NCBI RefSeq assembly: GCF_003963535.1
Contig: NZ_CP034539.1
Span: 9,238,001 to 9,302,000, forward strand
Direction of reading: 5' to 3'
Source: Streptomyces cyaneochromogenes
GTDB lineage: Bacteria > Actinomycetota > Actinomycetes > Streptomycetales > Streptomycetaceae
Length of the DNA: 64,000 bases
Shown: piece by piece, positions 48,561-57,845 of the stretch
Position numbering within the stretch: position 1 is the first letter of the stretch
How the letters are laid out: the number at the start of each line of letters is the position of its first letter
Program-made: the position numbers and the translations under genes
The notes under the pieces: generated by a model
The model's database searches: none
Told to the model about the DNA's origin: nothing
The model's input: only the letters and a program-made list of their open reading frames with translations

Positions 48561-51118
48561 ACGCGTCCGTCCGCCTGAGCGTGTCCTCCCTGCGGGCCCA
48601 CAAGCGCCGCTTCGCCGGTACGTTCCTCGCGGTGTTCCTCGGCGTCGCCTTCCTCGCCGGCACCCTCGTCATGGGCGACACGCTGCGGGCAAGCTTCGAC
48701 ACCATGTTCGGCAACGCGACCAGCGGCACCGACGCCGTCGTGCGCAGCGCCGACGCCATCACCACGCCCGGCGAGAGCGAGGGCGTGCGCGAGCCGGTCG
48801 ACACCGACCTGGTCACCACGATCGAGAAGGTCCCCGGCGTCGCGGCCGCCGCGCCCAACATCCAGGGCGCGGGCCAGCTCGTCGGCAGGAACGGCGACCC
48901 GATCGGCGGCCAGGGCCCGCCCACCCTCGCCGGCAACTGGATCGCCGACCCGAAGCTCAACGCGTACCAGCTCGCCGAGGGCCACGCCCCGCGCAAGTCC
49001 GGCGAGGTCGTCATCGACCGAGGCACCGCCGAACGCGGAGACCTCAGGATCGGCGACACCACGACCCTGCGCACACCCGACCCGGTCAAGGTGACCGTCG
49101 TCGGCCTCGCGACCTTCGGCGGCGAGGACGGCATGGCCCAGGTGACCTTCACCGGCATGACGCAGGCCGACGCGGAGAAGTACCTCACCGCGCGGCCCGG
49201 CGAGGCGGCGAGCATCCAGGTGCGCGCCGGTCCCGGCGTCGGCCAGCAGGAGCTGGTGGACGCCCTGACTCCCGTACTGCCCAAGGGGGTCGAGGCCATC
49301 ACCGGTCAGGCGTCGGCCGAGGAGAACACCGACATGATCTCCAGCCAGTTCCTGACCGTCTTCACCACCTTCCTCCTGGTGTTCTCCGGCGTCGCCCTGC
49401 TGGTCGCGACCTTCTCCATCCACAACACCTTCGCGATCGTCGTGGCCCAACGCACCCGCGAGAACGCCCTGTTGCGCGCCCTCGGCGCCTCACGCCGCCA
49501 GGTCACCGCGTCGACCCTCGTCGAGGCGACGGCCGTGGCCGTCACGGCGTCGGCGGTGGGCCTGGTCGGCGGCATCGGCATCGCGGCGGGGCTCCAGGCG
49601 CTGTTCCCGGCGATCGGATTCCCGTTCCCCGAGGGCGATTTGGTCATCAGCGCCCTGTCGATGGCCCTGCCGCTCGCGGTCGGCATCGTGGTCTGCCTGG
49701 GCTCCGCCCTCCTGCCCGCCGTACGCGCCGGCCGCACCGCACCGCTGGCCGCCCTGCGTGAGACGGCCGTCGACACGTCCGGCGCCTCCCCCGCCCGTGC
49801 GGTCACGGGCCTGGGCCTCCTCGCCCTCGCGGTCGGGGTGACGCTCAGCGGTGTCCTGCTGTCCCCGTCCCTCTGGCTGGCGGGCACCGGCGCCGTCCTC
49901 GCCCTGGTCGCCTTCGTGGTCCTCGGCCCGGTCGCCTCCACGACGGCCGTACGTGTCCTCGGCGGCCCCCTCGACCGCCTGCGCGGCGTCACCGGCGCAC
50001 TCGCCCGGCGCAACGCCCTGCGCAGCCCGAAGCGGACGGCCGCCACCGCGAGCGCGCTGATGATCGGCGTGGCCGTGGTGTCGCTGTTCACCGTGTTCGG
50101 AGCCTCGCTGAAGGCGACCATGGACCAGACCGTGTCCCGTTCGTTCGCGGGCGACGTGGCCGTGAGCACCCCGTCGTTCGGCGCGGGCGGCAGCGGCCTG
50201 AGCCCGCGGCTCGCCGACGCCGTGCAGCGGCTGCCCGAGGTGGACACGGCCGTCGGCCTCGGCCGGGGAGTCGCGGAAGTCGACGGCAAGGGCCGGGCGC
50301 TGACCGTCACCGACCCAGTGGCCCTGGAGCGCACCTTCGACCTCGGCACCGTCCACGGCTCCCTGCGCGACCTCGGCACCGACGGCATCGCCATCACCGA
50401 GAAGGAGGCCGACAAGCAGAACCTGACGACCGGCGACAAGGCGCGCCTCACCTTCACCGACGGCCGTACGCAGACCTTCACGGTCCGTGCGGTCTACGGC
50501 CAGTCCGAACTCGCCGGCGACTACGTCATCACCCGCGACGCCTGGGCCCCGCACCGCACCCAGGACGCCGACACCCTCCTCGCCGTCTCCTTCGAGGACG
50601 GTGTGAGCGCGGACAAGGGCAAGGCCGCGGTGGAGAAGGCCGCGGCCCAGTACGGCAACCCCGAGGTGCAGACCCGGGACGAGTACGCGCAGTCCGCGGC
50701 GGGCGGCATCGACATGATGCTCACCCTCGTCTACGCCTTGCTCGCCCTCGCGGTGCTCATCGCCCTCCTCGGCATCGCCAACACCCTCACCCTGGCGATC
50801 CACGAGCGCACCCGTGAACTGGGTCTGCTGCGAGCCGTGGGTCAGACCCGTGCCCAGCTGCGCGCGATGGTCCGCTGGGAGTCTGTCCTGGTCGCCGCCT
50901 TCGGCACGGTCGGCGGCCTCGCCCTCGGCGCCTTCCTCGGCTGGGTCCTGGTCGAGGCCTCCGACGGCGCGAGCGACAGCGCCTTCGCCTTCGCGATGCC
51001 GCCCCTGCAACTGGCGGTGGTGGCCCTGGTCGGCCTCACGGCCGGAGCCCTCGCGGGCCTGCGCCCGGCGCGCCGCGCGGCACGCCTGGACGTGTTGCGG
51101 GCGATCGCCACGGAGTGA
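48557..51118 (+). CDS. FtsX/MacB-type ABC permease, double-domain
   Basis: 853 residues. An N-terminal helix (FAGTFLAVFLGVAFLAGTLVMG) precedes an extracytoplasmic domain. A first FtsX block of three helices (FLTVFTTFLLVFSGVALLVATFSI ... NTFAIVVAQRTRENALLRALGASRRQV) follows, then two further helices. A second extracytoplasmic domain and a second FtsX block (LALAVLIALLGIANTLTLAIHERTRELGLLRAVGQTRAQL) complete it. Such transporters move lipids, peptides or antibiotics, or act mechanically. The substrate here is unknown. The link to a divergent TetR gene suggests an inducible efflux system. Confidence 0.92.
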   Translation: MNASVRLSVSSLRAHKRRFAGTFLAVFLGVAFLAGTLVMGDTLRASFDTMFGNATSGTDAVVRSADAITTPGESEGVREPVDTDLVTTIEKVPGVAAAAPNIQGAGQLVGRNGDPIGGQGPPTLAGNWIADPKLNAYQLAEGHAPRKSGEVVIDRGTAERGDLRIGDTTTLRTPDPVKVTVVGLATFGGEDGMAQVTFTGMTQADAEKYLTARPGEAASIQVRAGPGVGQQELVDALTPVLPKGVEAITGQASAEENTDMISSQFLTVFTTFLLVFSGVALLVATFSIHNTFAIVVAQRTRENALLRALGASRRQVTASTLVEATAVAVTASAVGLVGGIGIAAGLQALFPAIGFPFPEGDLVISALSMALPLAVGIVVCLGSALLPAVRAGRTAPLAALRETAVDTSGASPARAVTGLGLLALAVGVTLSGVLLSPSLWLAGTGAVLALVAFVVLGPVASTTAVRVLGGPLDRLRGVTGALARRNALRSPKRTAATASALMIGVAVVSLFTVFGASLKATMDQTVSRSFAGDVAVSTPSFGAGGSGLSPRLADAVQRLPEVDTAVGLGRGVAEVDGKGRALTVTDPVALERTFDLGTVHGSLRDLGTDGIAITEKEADKQNLTTGDKARLTFTDGRTQTFTVRAVYGQSELAGDYVITRDAWAPHRTQDADTLLAVSFEDGVSADKGKAAVEKAAAQYGNPEVQTRDEYAQSAAGGIDMMLTLVYALLALAVLIALLGIANTLTLAIHERTRELGLLRAVGQTRAQLRAMVRWESVLVAAFGTVGGLALGAFLGWVLVEASDGASDSAFAFAMPPLQLAVVALVGLTAGALAGLRPARRAARLDVLRAIATE

Positions 51119-51150
51119 GACCGCCCTCGCGGGAAGGTGTCACCGCCCGG

Positions 51151-51693
51151 TCAGCCGACAACGGCCGACCGGGCGGGAGCGTGTTCGGGCCTGCGCAGGT
51201 CGACGCGCGGCCCGACCTCGGCGAACCGGCGCGCGGGCTTCTCCACGGCCCGCCGCTGCGGAGGGCGCGCGGTCGCGGGCCGCGCCGCCACGGGTGTCGG
51301 CAGCGTGAACCACACGACCTTGCCGGACTCGCCGTCCGGCCGGGCACCCCAGCTCTCGCTGACGGCCGCCACCATCGCCAGACCGCGCCCACAGGTGGCG
51401 AGCGCGTCGGCGTCCTGGACGTCCGACACGACCGGCAGCCGCGGGTCGTGGTCGCGCACCGAGACCATGAGCCGGTCGAGCAGCAGCTCGATCTCGACGG
51501 TGCACATCTTGTCCGGCCGGGCGTGCTGGTGGACGTTGGTCAACAGCTCGGTCACACCGAGCGCGGCGCGGTCTATCAAGGGATCCAGATGCCAGTAACG
51601 CAACTGCGCCGATACGATTCTGCGGACCTGACCGATCCGCGACGGCAGGGCTTGGAGCTCCACCGTGCAGTGCCTGCTTGGGTGACTGATCAC
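51151..51693 (-). CDS. RsbW-like ATP-binding regulatory protein (HATPase_c)
   Basis: 180 residues. The GHKL ATPase fold shows the N-box ALGVTELLTNVHQHA and a G-box GRGLAMVAAVS. This is the anti-sigma-factor serine-kinase type that is abundant in Streptomyces. The C-terminal roughly 45 residues are Arg/Ala/Pro-rich and unstructured. It probably controls a sigma or anti-anti-sigma factor encoded elsewhere, since no partner is adjacent. Confidence 0.87.
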   Translation of the reverse strand: MISHPSRHCTVELQALPSRIGQVRRIVSAQLRYWHLDPLIDRAALGVTELLTNVHQHARPDKMCTVEIELLLDRLMVSVRDHDPRLPVVSDVQDADALATCGRGLAMVAAVSESWGARPDGESGKVVWFTLPTPVAARPATARPPQRRAVEKPARRFAEVGPRVDLRRPEHAPARSAVVG

Positions 51694-51877
51694 GGCTGCG
51701 ACTCCCCGACTGAAGAGGTCCGGAAGAACACGAAGTACGGATCCAGCAGGGTGCTTGAGGTAAACGGCCGCCTGCTGACGTGGCCGGCGGGCTGGTTCGC
51801 AGCGTTATCGCCGGTAAACCCAGAGTGACGTGAGACCAGCGTGACGCAGGGGGTGCGGTACCGCAACTCGCGGTGAC

Positions 51878-52201
51878 TCAGCCCTTACGCCCCGCGGCCT
51901 TCCGTACGGCCTCGATGAACCGGCGTGCGGCGGGAGGTCCCGGTTCCCCCGGCGCCGGGTCGTGATCGCCCAGGGTCAGCGAGTAGCGCGTGCCGTTGAC
52001 GTCGGCCAGCGCCTTGTCGTCCGTGGCGAACCAGGGCTTGGACGCCCGCACCGCCTGCACCGGCGCGCTGTCTATCTCGCTGCCGTAGCTGGTGAGCAAC
52101 TGCAGCCTGCCGTCGCTGATCCGGACCTGCCCGGCCCGGGTCAGCGAGCGCAGCCGCTTGCCGATCCGCACGCCCGTGGCCGTGAACTCCGGCTCCGCCA
52201 T
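51878..52201 (-). CDS. Conserved hypothetical protein
   Basis: 107 residues from ATG 52201 (MAEPEFTATGVRIGKRLRSLTRAGQVRI). There is no signal peptide, membrane helix or recognised motif. The sequence is a beta-strand-rich N-terminal part and a basic end (FIEAVRKAAGRKG). Longer upstream in-frame starts exist but read through low-complexity sequence. I do not recognise the family. Confidence 0.6.
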   Translation of the reverse strand: MAEPEFTATGVRIGKRLRSLTRAGQVRISDGRLQLLTSYGSEIDSAPVQAVRASKPWFATDDKALADVNGTRYSLTLGDHDPAPGEPGPPAARRFIEAVRKAAGRKG

Positions 52202-52541
52202 GCCCCACCCCCTTGTGCGCGTCGGTGTGCCGGCTCGTTCTGCGTCGGTGTGGCCGGCCCTGGTCGTGATCCAGTGTGCCCCCGTCCGGGATCGTCGTCC
52301 CGTCCGGTGCAGTCTGCCCGCGCCATGCGTCAAGCACCAGTACGCACGTCACGCCTGACCGGGGGCGTTCGGAGCACTCGCGTGAATGCGCCCCCACCAG
52401 TCCCGTGAGACCACCGGTCCAGGGATGCCTTTGAGGCTCCCAAAGGTGTGTTTATGCAGGTGAGAAGCGTGCGGAAGATGTTTATGCTCGAAGCGACGGC
52501 AGCGCGAGTCGGCCCTGCCGCACAGCACGAGGAGCAGCGCC
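52202..52541. other. Intergenic region with a hairpin and spaced direct repeats
   Basis: No gene is supported in these 340 bases. A short inverted repeat CCTTTG-7-CAAAGG lies at 52428-52446. Two copies of TGTTTATGC start at 52449 and 52479, exactly 30 bases apart, in a locally AT-richer stretch ahead of the Cds1-like gene. The repeats could be a regulator site on one face of the helix. GAGGAG before GTG 52542 is the ribosome site. Confidence 0.5.
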
Positions 52542-53666
52542 GTGAGCACCGTCCAGCAGACCCCGTCCGGCGTGACCCTCGACGTCGACCACAGTGACGC
52601 GGCCTACCGCGCCTGGCTGAAAGAAGCCGTGCGCAAGGTCCAGGCCGACGCCAACCGTTCGGCCGACACCCATCTGCTGCGCTTCCCGCTGCCTGAGCAG
52701 TGGGGCATCGACCTGTACCTGAAGGACGAGTCGACCCACCCGACCGGCAGTCTCAAGCACCGGCTCGCCCGCTCGCTCTTCCTCTACGGCCTGTGCAATG
52801 GCTGGATCCGGCCGGGCCGCCCGGTGATCGAGGCGTCCAGCGGCTCGACGGCCGTCTCCGAGGCGTACTTCGCGAAGCTGATCGGCGTGCCCTTCATCGC
52901 GGTCATGCCGCGCACGACGAGCGCCGAGAAGTGCCGCCTCATCGAGTTCCACGGCGGGCAGTGCCACTTCGTGGACGACTCACGCAAGATGTACGAGGAG
53001 TCCGCCCGCCTCGCGGTCGACACCGGCGGCCACTACATGGACCAGTTCACCTACGCCGAACGGGCCACGGACTGGCGCGGCAACAACAACATCGCCGAGT
53101 CCATCTTCCGCCAGCTGCGCCTGGAACGGTTCCCGGAGCCCGCGTGGATCGTCGCCACGGCCGGCACCGGCGGCACCTCCGCGACCCTCGCCCGGTACGT
53201 CCACTACATGCAGCACGACACCCGCATCTGTGTCGCCGATCCGGAGAACTCGTGTTTCTTCGAGGGCTGGACCACCGGCGATCCGGACGTCACCTGCGAC
53301 TGCGGCTCCCGCATCGAGGGCATCGGCCGGCCGCGCATGGAGCCGAGCTTCGTCCCGGGTGCCATCGACCGGATGATGAAGGTCCCGGACGCGGCGAGCG
53401 TGGCCGCGGTGCGGGCCCTGGAGCAGGCCATCGGCCGCAAGGCGGGCGGCTCGACGGGCACCTGCCTGTGGAGCGCGCTGAAGATCGTCGCCGAGATGGT
53501 GGCCGAGGGGCGGCGGGGGAGCGTGGTGACACTGCTGTGCGACCCGGGCGACCGCTACCTCGACAAGTACTACTCGGACGCCTGGCTGGCCGAGCAGGGC
53601 CTGGACATCGCGCCGTACGCGGCGGCCATCGAGCAACTGCTGGCCACCGGCGTGTGGCCGGAGTGA
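52542..53666 (+). CDS. PLP-dependent cysteine synthase/desulfhydrase family (Cds1-like)
   Basis: 374 residues of fold-type II PLP enzymes. The PLP lysine is in DESTHPTGSLKHRLARSLF, the substrate loop is EASSGSTAVSEAYFAKL, and the phosphate-binding glycine loop is VATAGTGGTSATLARYV. The length and the inserts (ENSCFFEGW, CDCGSRIEGIGRP) resemble the mycobacterial L-cysteine desulfhydrase Cds1 more than ordinary cysteine synthase. It probably releases H2S from cysteine or acts on a related beta-substituted alanine. It starts at GTG 52542. Upstream direct repeats suggest regulation. Confidence 0.85.
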   Translation: MSTVQQTPSGVTLDVDHSDAAYRAWLKEAVRKVQADANRSADTHLLRFPLPEQWGIDLYLKDESTHPTGSLKHRLARSLFLYGLCNGWIRPGRPVIEASSGSTAVSEAYFAKLIGVPFIAVMPRTTSAEKCRLIEFHGGQCHFVDDSRKMYEESARLAVDTGGHYMDQFTYAERATDWRGNNNIAESIFRQLRLERFPEPAWIVATAGTGGTSATLARYVHYMQHDTRICVADPENSCFFEGWTTGDPDVTCDCGSRIEGIGRPRMEPSFVPGAIDRMMKVPDAASVAAVRALEQAIGRKAGGSTGTCLWSALKIVAEMVAEGRRGSVVTLLCDPGDRYLDKYYSDAWLAEQGLDIAPYAAAIEQLLATGVWPE

Positions 53667-53676
53667 CCAGCGAGCC

Positions 53677-54156
53677 TCATGCGCTCGCGGACGCCAGCCG
53701 CCGGTCCAGCGCGGTCATCGCGCCGCGGAACGTCCGGCCCAGGCCCGCCCGGGCGAGGCCGAAGGCGAACCGGAACGGCGCCGTGCCGTCCACCGCGAAC
53801 GTCCACTGCACCCGCGTGCCCGTCCCCGCCGGCGCGAGCCGCCACTCCTCGACCATGGCCCGCGCCCCCGGCGCGTTGGTGACGTCGACACGGTAGGCGT
53901 ACACCTCGGGACTCTTCGCGGCGAGGATCGTCTCCTCGAAGCGCGTACCGCCGCGGAGCCGCACCTCGCGCCGGGCCCCGTCGTCCAGCGGCCGGGCCAG
54001 CGCCACCGCCGAGAACCACTCGGACCAGCCCGGAACGTCCTCGGCGAGCGCGTGGAACACCGGCTCCGGGGAAGCGGAGATCTCCCGGGCGAAGACGAGC
54101 CGTACGGGCGCGCGCTCGACGAAGTCGAGCCCCACCTCGCGCAGCAGGTGAGCCAT
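53677..54156 (-). CDS. SRPBCC (START/polyketide-cyclase-like) family protein
   Basis: 159 residues. FAREISASPEPVFHALAEDVPGWSEWFSAV, FEETILAAKSPEVYAYRV and VEEWRLAPAGTGTRVQWTF give the helix-grip SRPBCC pattern. Such proteins bind hydrophobic ligands or act as small cyclases. There is no biosynthetic neighbour, so no function is proposed. It is convergent with the Cds1-like gene, 10 bases apart. Confidence 0.82.
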   Translation of the reverse strand: MAHLLREVGLDFVERAPVRLVFAREISASPEPVFHALAEDVPGWSEWFSAVALARPLDDGARREVRLRGGTRFEETILAAKSPEVYAYRVDVTNAPGARAMVEEWRLAPAGTGTRVQWTFAVDGTAPFRFAFGLARAGLGRTFRGAMTALDRRLASASA

Positions 54157-54246
54157 GGACGAAACCCCCTATGCCGACGCCGCTCTGGGCAGCGTCACCA
54201 TAGCTGGCGCCCCGTCAGATGTCTGCACCGCCGGACGCCCCCGACC

Positions 54247-55077
54247 TCAGACGTCGTCATCCTCGTCGGGCTCGCCCGCCACCACCAGCCGCCGCAGATG
54301 CTCCGAGATCTCCGAGCGCGCGTCGGCCGCGAGCCCGGCGTCCGTCACGAGCGTGTCGACCTGCTCCAGCGCCGCGAACGAACTCAGCCCCACCACACCC
54401 CACTTGGTGTGGTCGGCGACCACCACGACCCGGCGTGCCGACTGCACCAGACGCCGGTTGGTCTCGGCCTCCGCGAGGTTCGGCGTGGACAGGCCGGCCT
54501 CGACCGATATCCCGTGCACACCGAGGAACAGCACGTCGAAGTGGAGCGTCGCGATCGCCTGGTCGGCCACCGGACCCACCAGCGAGTCGGACGGGGTGCG
54601 CACCCCGCCGGTCAGCACGACCGTCGCCGCGCCCTGCCGGGGGCCCGTCGTGCGCTGCGCGGCGTGGAAGACGTCGGCGACCCGCACCGAATTGGTGACG
54701 ACGGTCAGGTCCGGCACGTCCACCAGCTGGTGCGCCAGCGCGTACGTCGTCGTACCGCCCGACAGCGCGATCGCGCTGCCCGCCGCGACCAGGTCGGCCG
54801 CGGCCCGCGCGATGTCCTCCTTGGCCGTCAGCTCCAGACCCGACTTGGCCTCGAAGCCCGGCTCGTGCGTACTCGCCTCGACCACCGGGACCGCGCCGCC
54901 GTGCACCTTCTCCAGCACGCCCTGCCGGGCGAGTGCGTCGAGATCGCGGCGCACCGTCATGTCCGACACGCCGAGCTTGCGGGTCAGCTCATTGACGCGT
55001 ACCCCGCCTCGGCGCCGTACCTCGTCCAGGATCAGGGCGCGCCGCTGCTCCGCGAGGAGGTTCTGATTCTCACTCAC
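54247..55077 (-). CDS. DeoR/GlpR-family transcriptional regulator
   Basis: 276 residues. The N-terminal helix-turn-helix is RVNELTRKLGVSDMTVRRDLDALARQGVLEKVHGGAV. The sensor domain has LSGGTTTYALAHQL, VVTNSVRVADVF, TGGVRTPSDSLVGPVA and a C-terminal acidic tail (PDEDDDV). It is typical of Streptomyces sugar-operon repressors. No sugar genes lie next to it, so the target is probably distant. It is distinct from the DeoR protein at 37.6 kb. Confidence 0.92.
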   Translation of the reverse strand: MSENQNLLAEQRRALILDEVRRRGGVRVNELTRKLGVSDMTVRRDLDALARQGVLEKVHGGAVPVVEASTHEPGFEAKSGLELTAKEDIARAAADLVAAGSAIALSGGTTTYALAHQLVDVPDLTVVTNSVRVADVFHAAQRTTGPRQGAATVVLTGGVRTPSDSLVGPVADQAIATLHFDVLFLGVHGISVEAGLSTPNLAEAETNRRLVQSARRVVVVADHTKWGVVGLSSFAALEQVDTLVTDAGLAADARSEISEHLRRLVVAGEPDEDDDV

Positions 55078-55368
55078 GTACGCTCCGGTCCTTTCGCCTC
55101 ATCCGTTCGACACACCCTGCGCAACCCCTCCGACAAGGACATTCTCGCCGCTCCCGGTGCGCGGGACGACCCATCCTCGCACGGGTCGGCACCGGTCGCG
55201 CCACTGGCTGTCACGACGCGCGCATGTCATTTCGGCATCGCCTGTTCCGCTGTTCTTCACGCGGATCGGGGAGATTCCGTGACGAGAGGTGTAGAGCCCC
55301 CTCTCCGGGGAGATCCTTGTGCCCGCACGGACAGAAGCCAAGGGCTCGTCACGGGGGAAGTGCGAACA

Positions 55369-57732
55369 GTGGAACGTGCGCAGGAACGCGCCGCCGAGAT
55401 CAACGGAGCGGACGCGGCGACAGGTGGTCCCGGCAGACCTGCCGTCGCGGGTGCCGAGAGTGCCGGGACAGCCCTGGAACTCCTGGTCCACGGGGTCGGC
55501 GGCACGACACCGCAGGAGATGCTCGACGATCCGCGGACCGTGCGGATCACCGGCGACGACACCGCCGCCGTGTTCCGGCGGGCCGAGGACGTCGACGCGG
55601 AGGACCGGCCGGACGACTACCGGGGCAAACCGGTGCCCGAGGCCTACGTCTGGTGCAACCTCACGTCCGGGAACAGCGCCCGCGCCCTGTGGCTGCTGTT
55701 GCTGCCGTTCATGGTGGTCAACCTCGCCCACTGGATGCGCCCCACCGCACGCGGCCGCGAGCGGACGGTACGTCTCTACGGCCTGCTCGTCCGGCTGGCC
55801 GGACTGACGCTGACGGTGCTGCTCGTCGCGGCCGCCTGCGAGGTCGCCCTGGACCTCACGGCCTGGCAGTGCGCGGGCACGCGCGCGTGCGCCGAGCGGC
55901 ACAGCTGGCTCGGCTTCCTGTCGCCCGTGGCCTCCGAGGGCGGCTGGTGGAGCCACCCGGGCCGCAGGCTCGCTCTCGCCGCCCTGGTGCCCACCGCGCT
56001 GACCGGCCTGCTCTGGTACCTCTCCCGCCGCACCTGGAGCGCCTACGAGTCCCAGCAGCCGATGTCCCGCGAGCCCGAGCCCGACGAGGTCTCCGGCCGC
56101 ACCTCCCTGGGCCGCCCCGGCTTCTGGTACGGCCGTCGCCTGGTCGCCCGGCTGCGTGCCGCGCACACCGCGGCCGGCCTGCTGACGGTCACCGCGGCCG
56201 TCGGCTCGGCCGCCGCACGCTTCGACCGGCGGCCCGGCGGGCCCGCGCTGCTGGACACGCTGGGGTGGCTCCTGCACGCGGCGGTGATCGCCGGGGCGAC
56301 CGTGGTGGTGTGGGTGGTCTGCCGCCGGGGCCGCAGCGAGAACCGGCTCGACCAGGAACTCGACGAGCGTCTCGTACGACGTCTCCCGCTCGCCTCCCTC
56401 GTCCTGCTCGCGCTCGCCCTCGTCTACGCCGGTTGGGACCGCCCGGGCTGGCAGTCGGCGGACCGTCTCCCCGGCGACCCCACTTTCGGAGCCATCGCTT
56501 TCCTCCAGGGCCTGATCGTCATCGTCCTCGCCGTGGTCGCCCACCTCCTGCACCGCACCGATCCCGACCCGCGCGCCGCGATGCGGGGCCTGGGCGGACC
56601 GGCCGTGGCGATGCTGGCCTGCGCCCTCGGTGGCGTGATGTCCGGCGGCGTGTCCCAGCGGGTGGCCGACTGGCTCGACGGCACGGGCACCTCCATCGCG
56701 GGTCCGCCGGTCCTGCTGACCTGGCAGGCCTCTGTCATCCCACCGCTGCTGGTCCTGCTCCTGCTGCTCTGCGGCTGGCTGGCATGGCGGGCCTGGCGGC
56801 TGCGCCGCACCGAGCTGGGCACGGTGGAGCTCGACTACGCCGCCGAGCCCCGGGACACGGCACGGACCCGTCGTATCGCGAGCACGCGCGCGATGGCCAC
56901 GCTCACCGACCGCGCCCCTCTCGTCGTCGCCGCCACCTCCACCGCGACGCTGCTCCTGGGCGCCGGAGCCCTGGTCGGCGCCCTGACGAGTGACCAGACA
57001 CCGAGCCAGGCCGCCGAGGGGGCGTACGCCTTCGTCCACGGCGGCGCGCAGACCGCGCAGGCGCTGGGCTCCTGGCTGATCGGCGTCGGCTTCATACTGT
57101 TCGTCACCTGGGGCAGGCGTGCCTACAAGGACGCCTCCGCGCGGCGCACCATCGGCATCCTGTGGGACGTCGGCACCTTCTGGCCGCGCGCCGCACACCC
57201 CTTCGCGCCGCCCTGTTACGCCGAACGTGCGGTCCCCGACCTGACCTGGCGGATGGCGACCTGGACCCGCGCCGAGGAGGGCCGCCGCCTCGTCATCTCC
57301 GGGCACTCCCAGGGCAGCGTGCTCGCGGCCGCGGCGACCTGGCAGCTGACGCCCGCCGACCGCAAGCGGGTCGCGCTCCTTACCTACGGCTCCCCGCTGG
57401 AACGCCTCTACGGCCGCTGGTTCCCCGCCCACTTCGGCCCGGCCGCGCTCACCTCCCTGCACGCCGAGGTCGACTGCTGGCGCAACCTCTACCGGATCAC
57501 CGACCCCATCGGCGGCCCGGTCCGCCTGCCCGGCGACTGCGGCCCCGAGGTGGACCATGACCCCCTCAAGGACCCCCTGGCCTACGGCCGCACCCCCGAA
57601 CACCCCCTGCCCGCCCCCATCCTCGGCCACGGCGAGTACCAGGCGGACCCGGAGTTCGCGAAGGAACGGCAGAAGCTGCTGGAACGGCTGAGGCCGGAGG
57701 TACCGGGGCAGCGGCCGGAGTCCGCACCGTAG
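55369..57732 (+). CDS. Large multi-pass membrane protein with GHSQG hydrolase motif
   Basis: 787 residues if read from GTG 55369, with GGGGAA upstream. The N-terminal part contains ALELLVHGVGGTTPQEMLDDP (HGxxG oxyanion-type segment). About eight to ten transmembrane helices follow. The C-terminal cytosolic part has ISGHSQGSVLAAAATW (Ser near 644) and LLTYGSPLERLYGRWFPAHFGP, as in lipase/serine esterase folds. A split alpha/beta hydrolase interrupted by a membrane domain is therefore plausible. No substrate can be named. Upstream GTG 55360 is an alternative start. The 291-base gap before it holds no gene I can support. Confidence 0.75.
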   Translation: MERAQERAAEINGADAATGGPGRPAVAGAESAGTALELLVHGVGGTTPQEMLDDPRTVRITGDDTAAVFRRAEDVDAEDRPDDYRGKPVPEAYVWCNLTSGNSARALWLLLLPFMVVNLAHWMRPTARGRERTVRLYGLLVRLAGLTLTVLLVAAACEVALDLTAWQCAGTRACAERHSWLGFLSPVASEGGWWSHPGRRLALAALVPTALTGLLWYLSRRTWSAYESQQPMSREPEPDEVSGRTSLGRPGFWYGRRLVARLRAAHTAAGLLTVTAAVGSAAARFDRRPGGPALLDTLGWLLHAAVIAGATVVVWVVCRRGRSENRLDQELDERLVRRLPLASLVLLALALVYAGWDRPGWQSADRLPGDPTFGAIAFLQGLIVIVLAVVAHLLHRTDPDPRAAMRGLGGPAVAMLACALGGVMSGGVSQRVADWLDGTGTSIAGPPVLLTWQASVIPPLLVLLLLLCGWLAWRAWRLRRTELGTVELDYAAEPRDTARTRRIASTRAMATLTDRAPLVVAATSTATLLLGAGALVGALTSDQTPSQAAEGAYAFVHGGAQTAQALGSWLIGVGFILFVTWGRRAYKDASARRTIGILWDVGTFWPRAAHPFAPPCYAERAVPDLTWRMATWTRAEEGRRLVISGHSQGSVLAAAATWQLTPADRKRVALLTYGSPLERLYGRWFPAHFGPAALTSLHAEVDCWRNLYRITDPIGGPVRLPGDCGPEVDHDPLKDPLAYGRTPEHPLPAPILGHGEYQADPEFAKERQKLLERLRPEVPGQRPESAP

Positions 57733-57845
57733 GGAATCGAACGACTGGACGGCAGCCGTGTGCAGGATGTGCGCCCCGGTGAGCGAGGGAAAGGGAGGCG
57801 CATGCGGGGGTTCGTGCAGGTGGTCCTGCAGACGGCCCCTCCTCG

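Noticed and set aside
55078..55368. Possible small gene or RNA in the 291-base gap between the second DeoR gene and the membrane protein
   Set aside because: No start with ribosome site and no stable structure beyond a short CCGG-centred hairpin was found.
55099..57630. 843-codon minus-strand frame opposite the membrane hydrolase-like gene
   Set aside because: The plus-strand frame has clear transmembrane helices and a GHSQG motif; the minus frame is Gly/Arg/Gln-rich without motifs.
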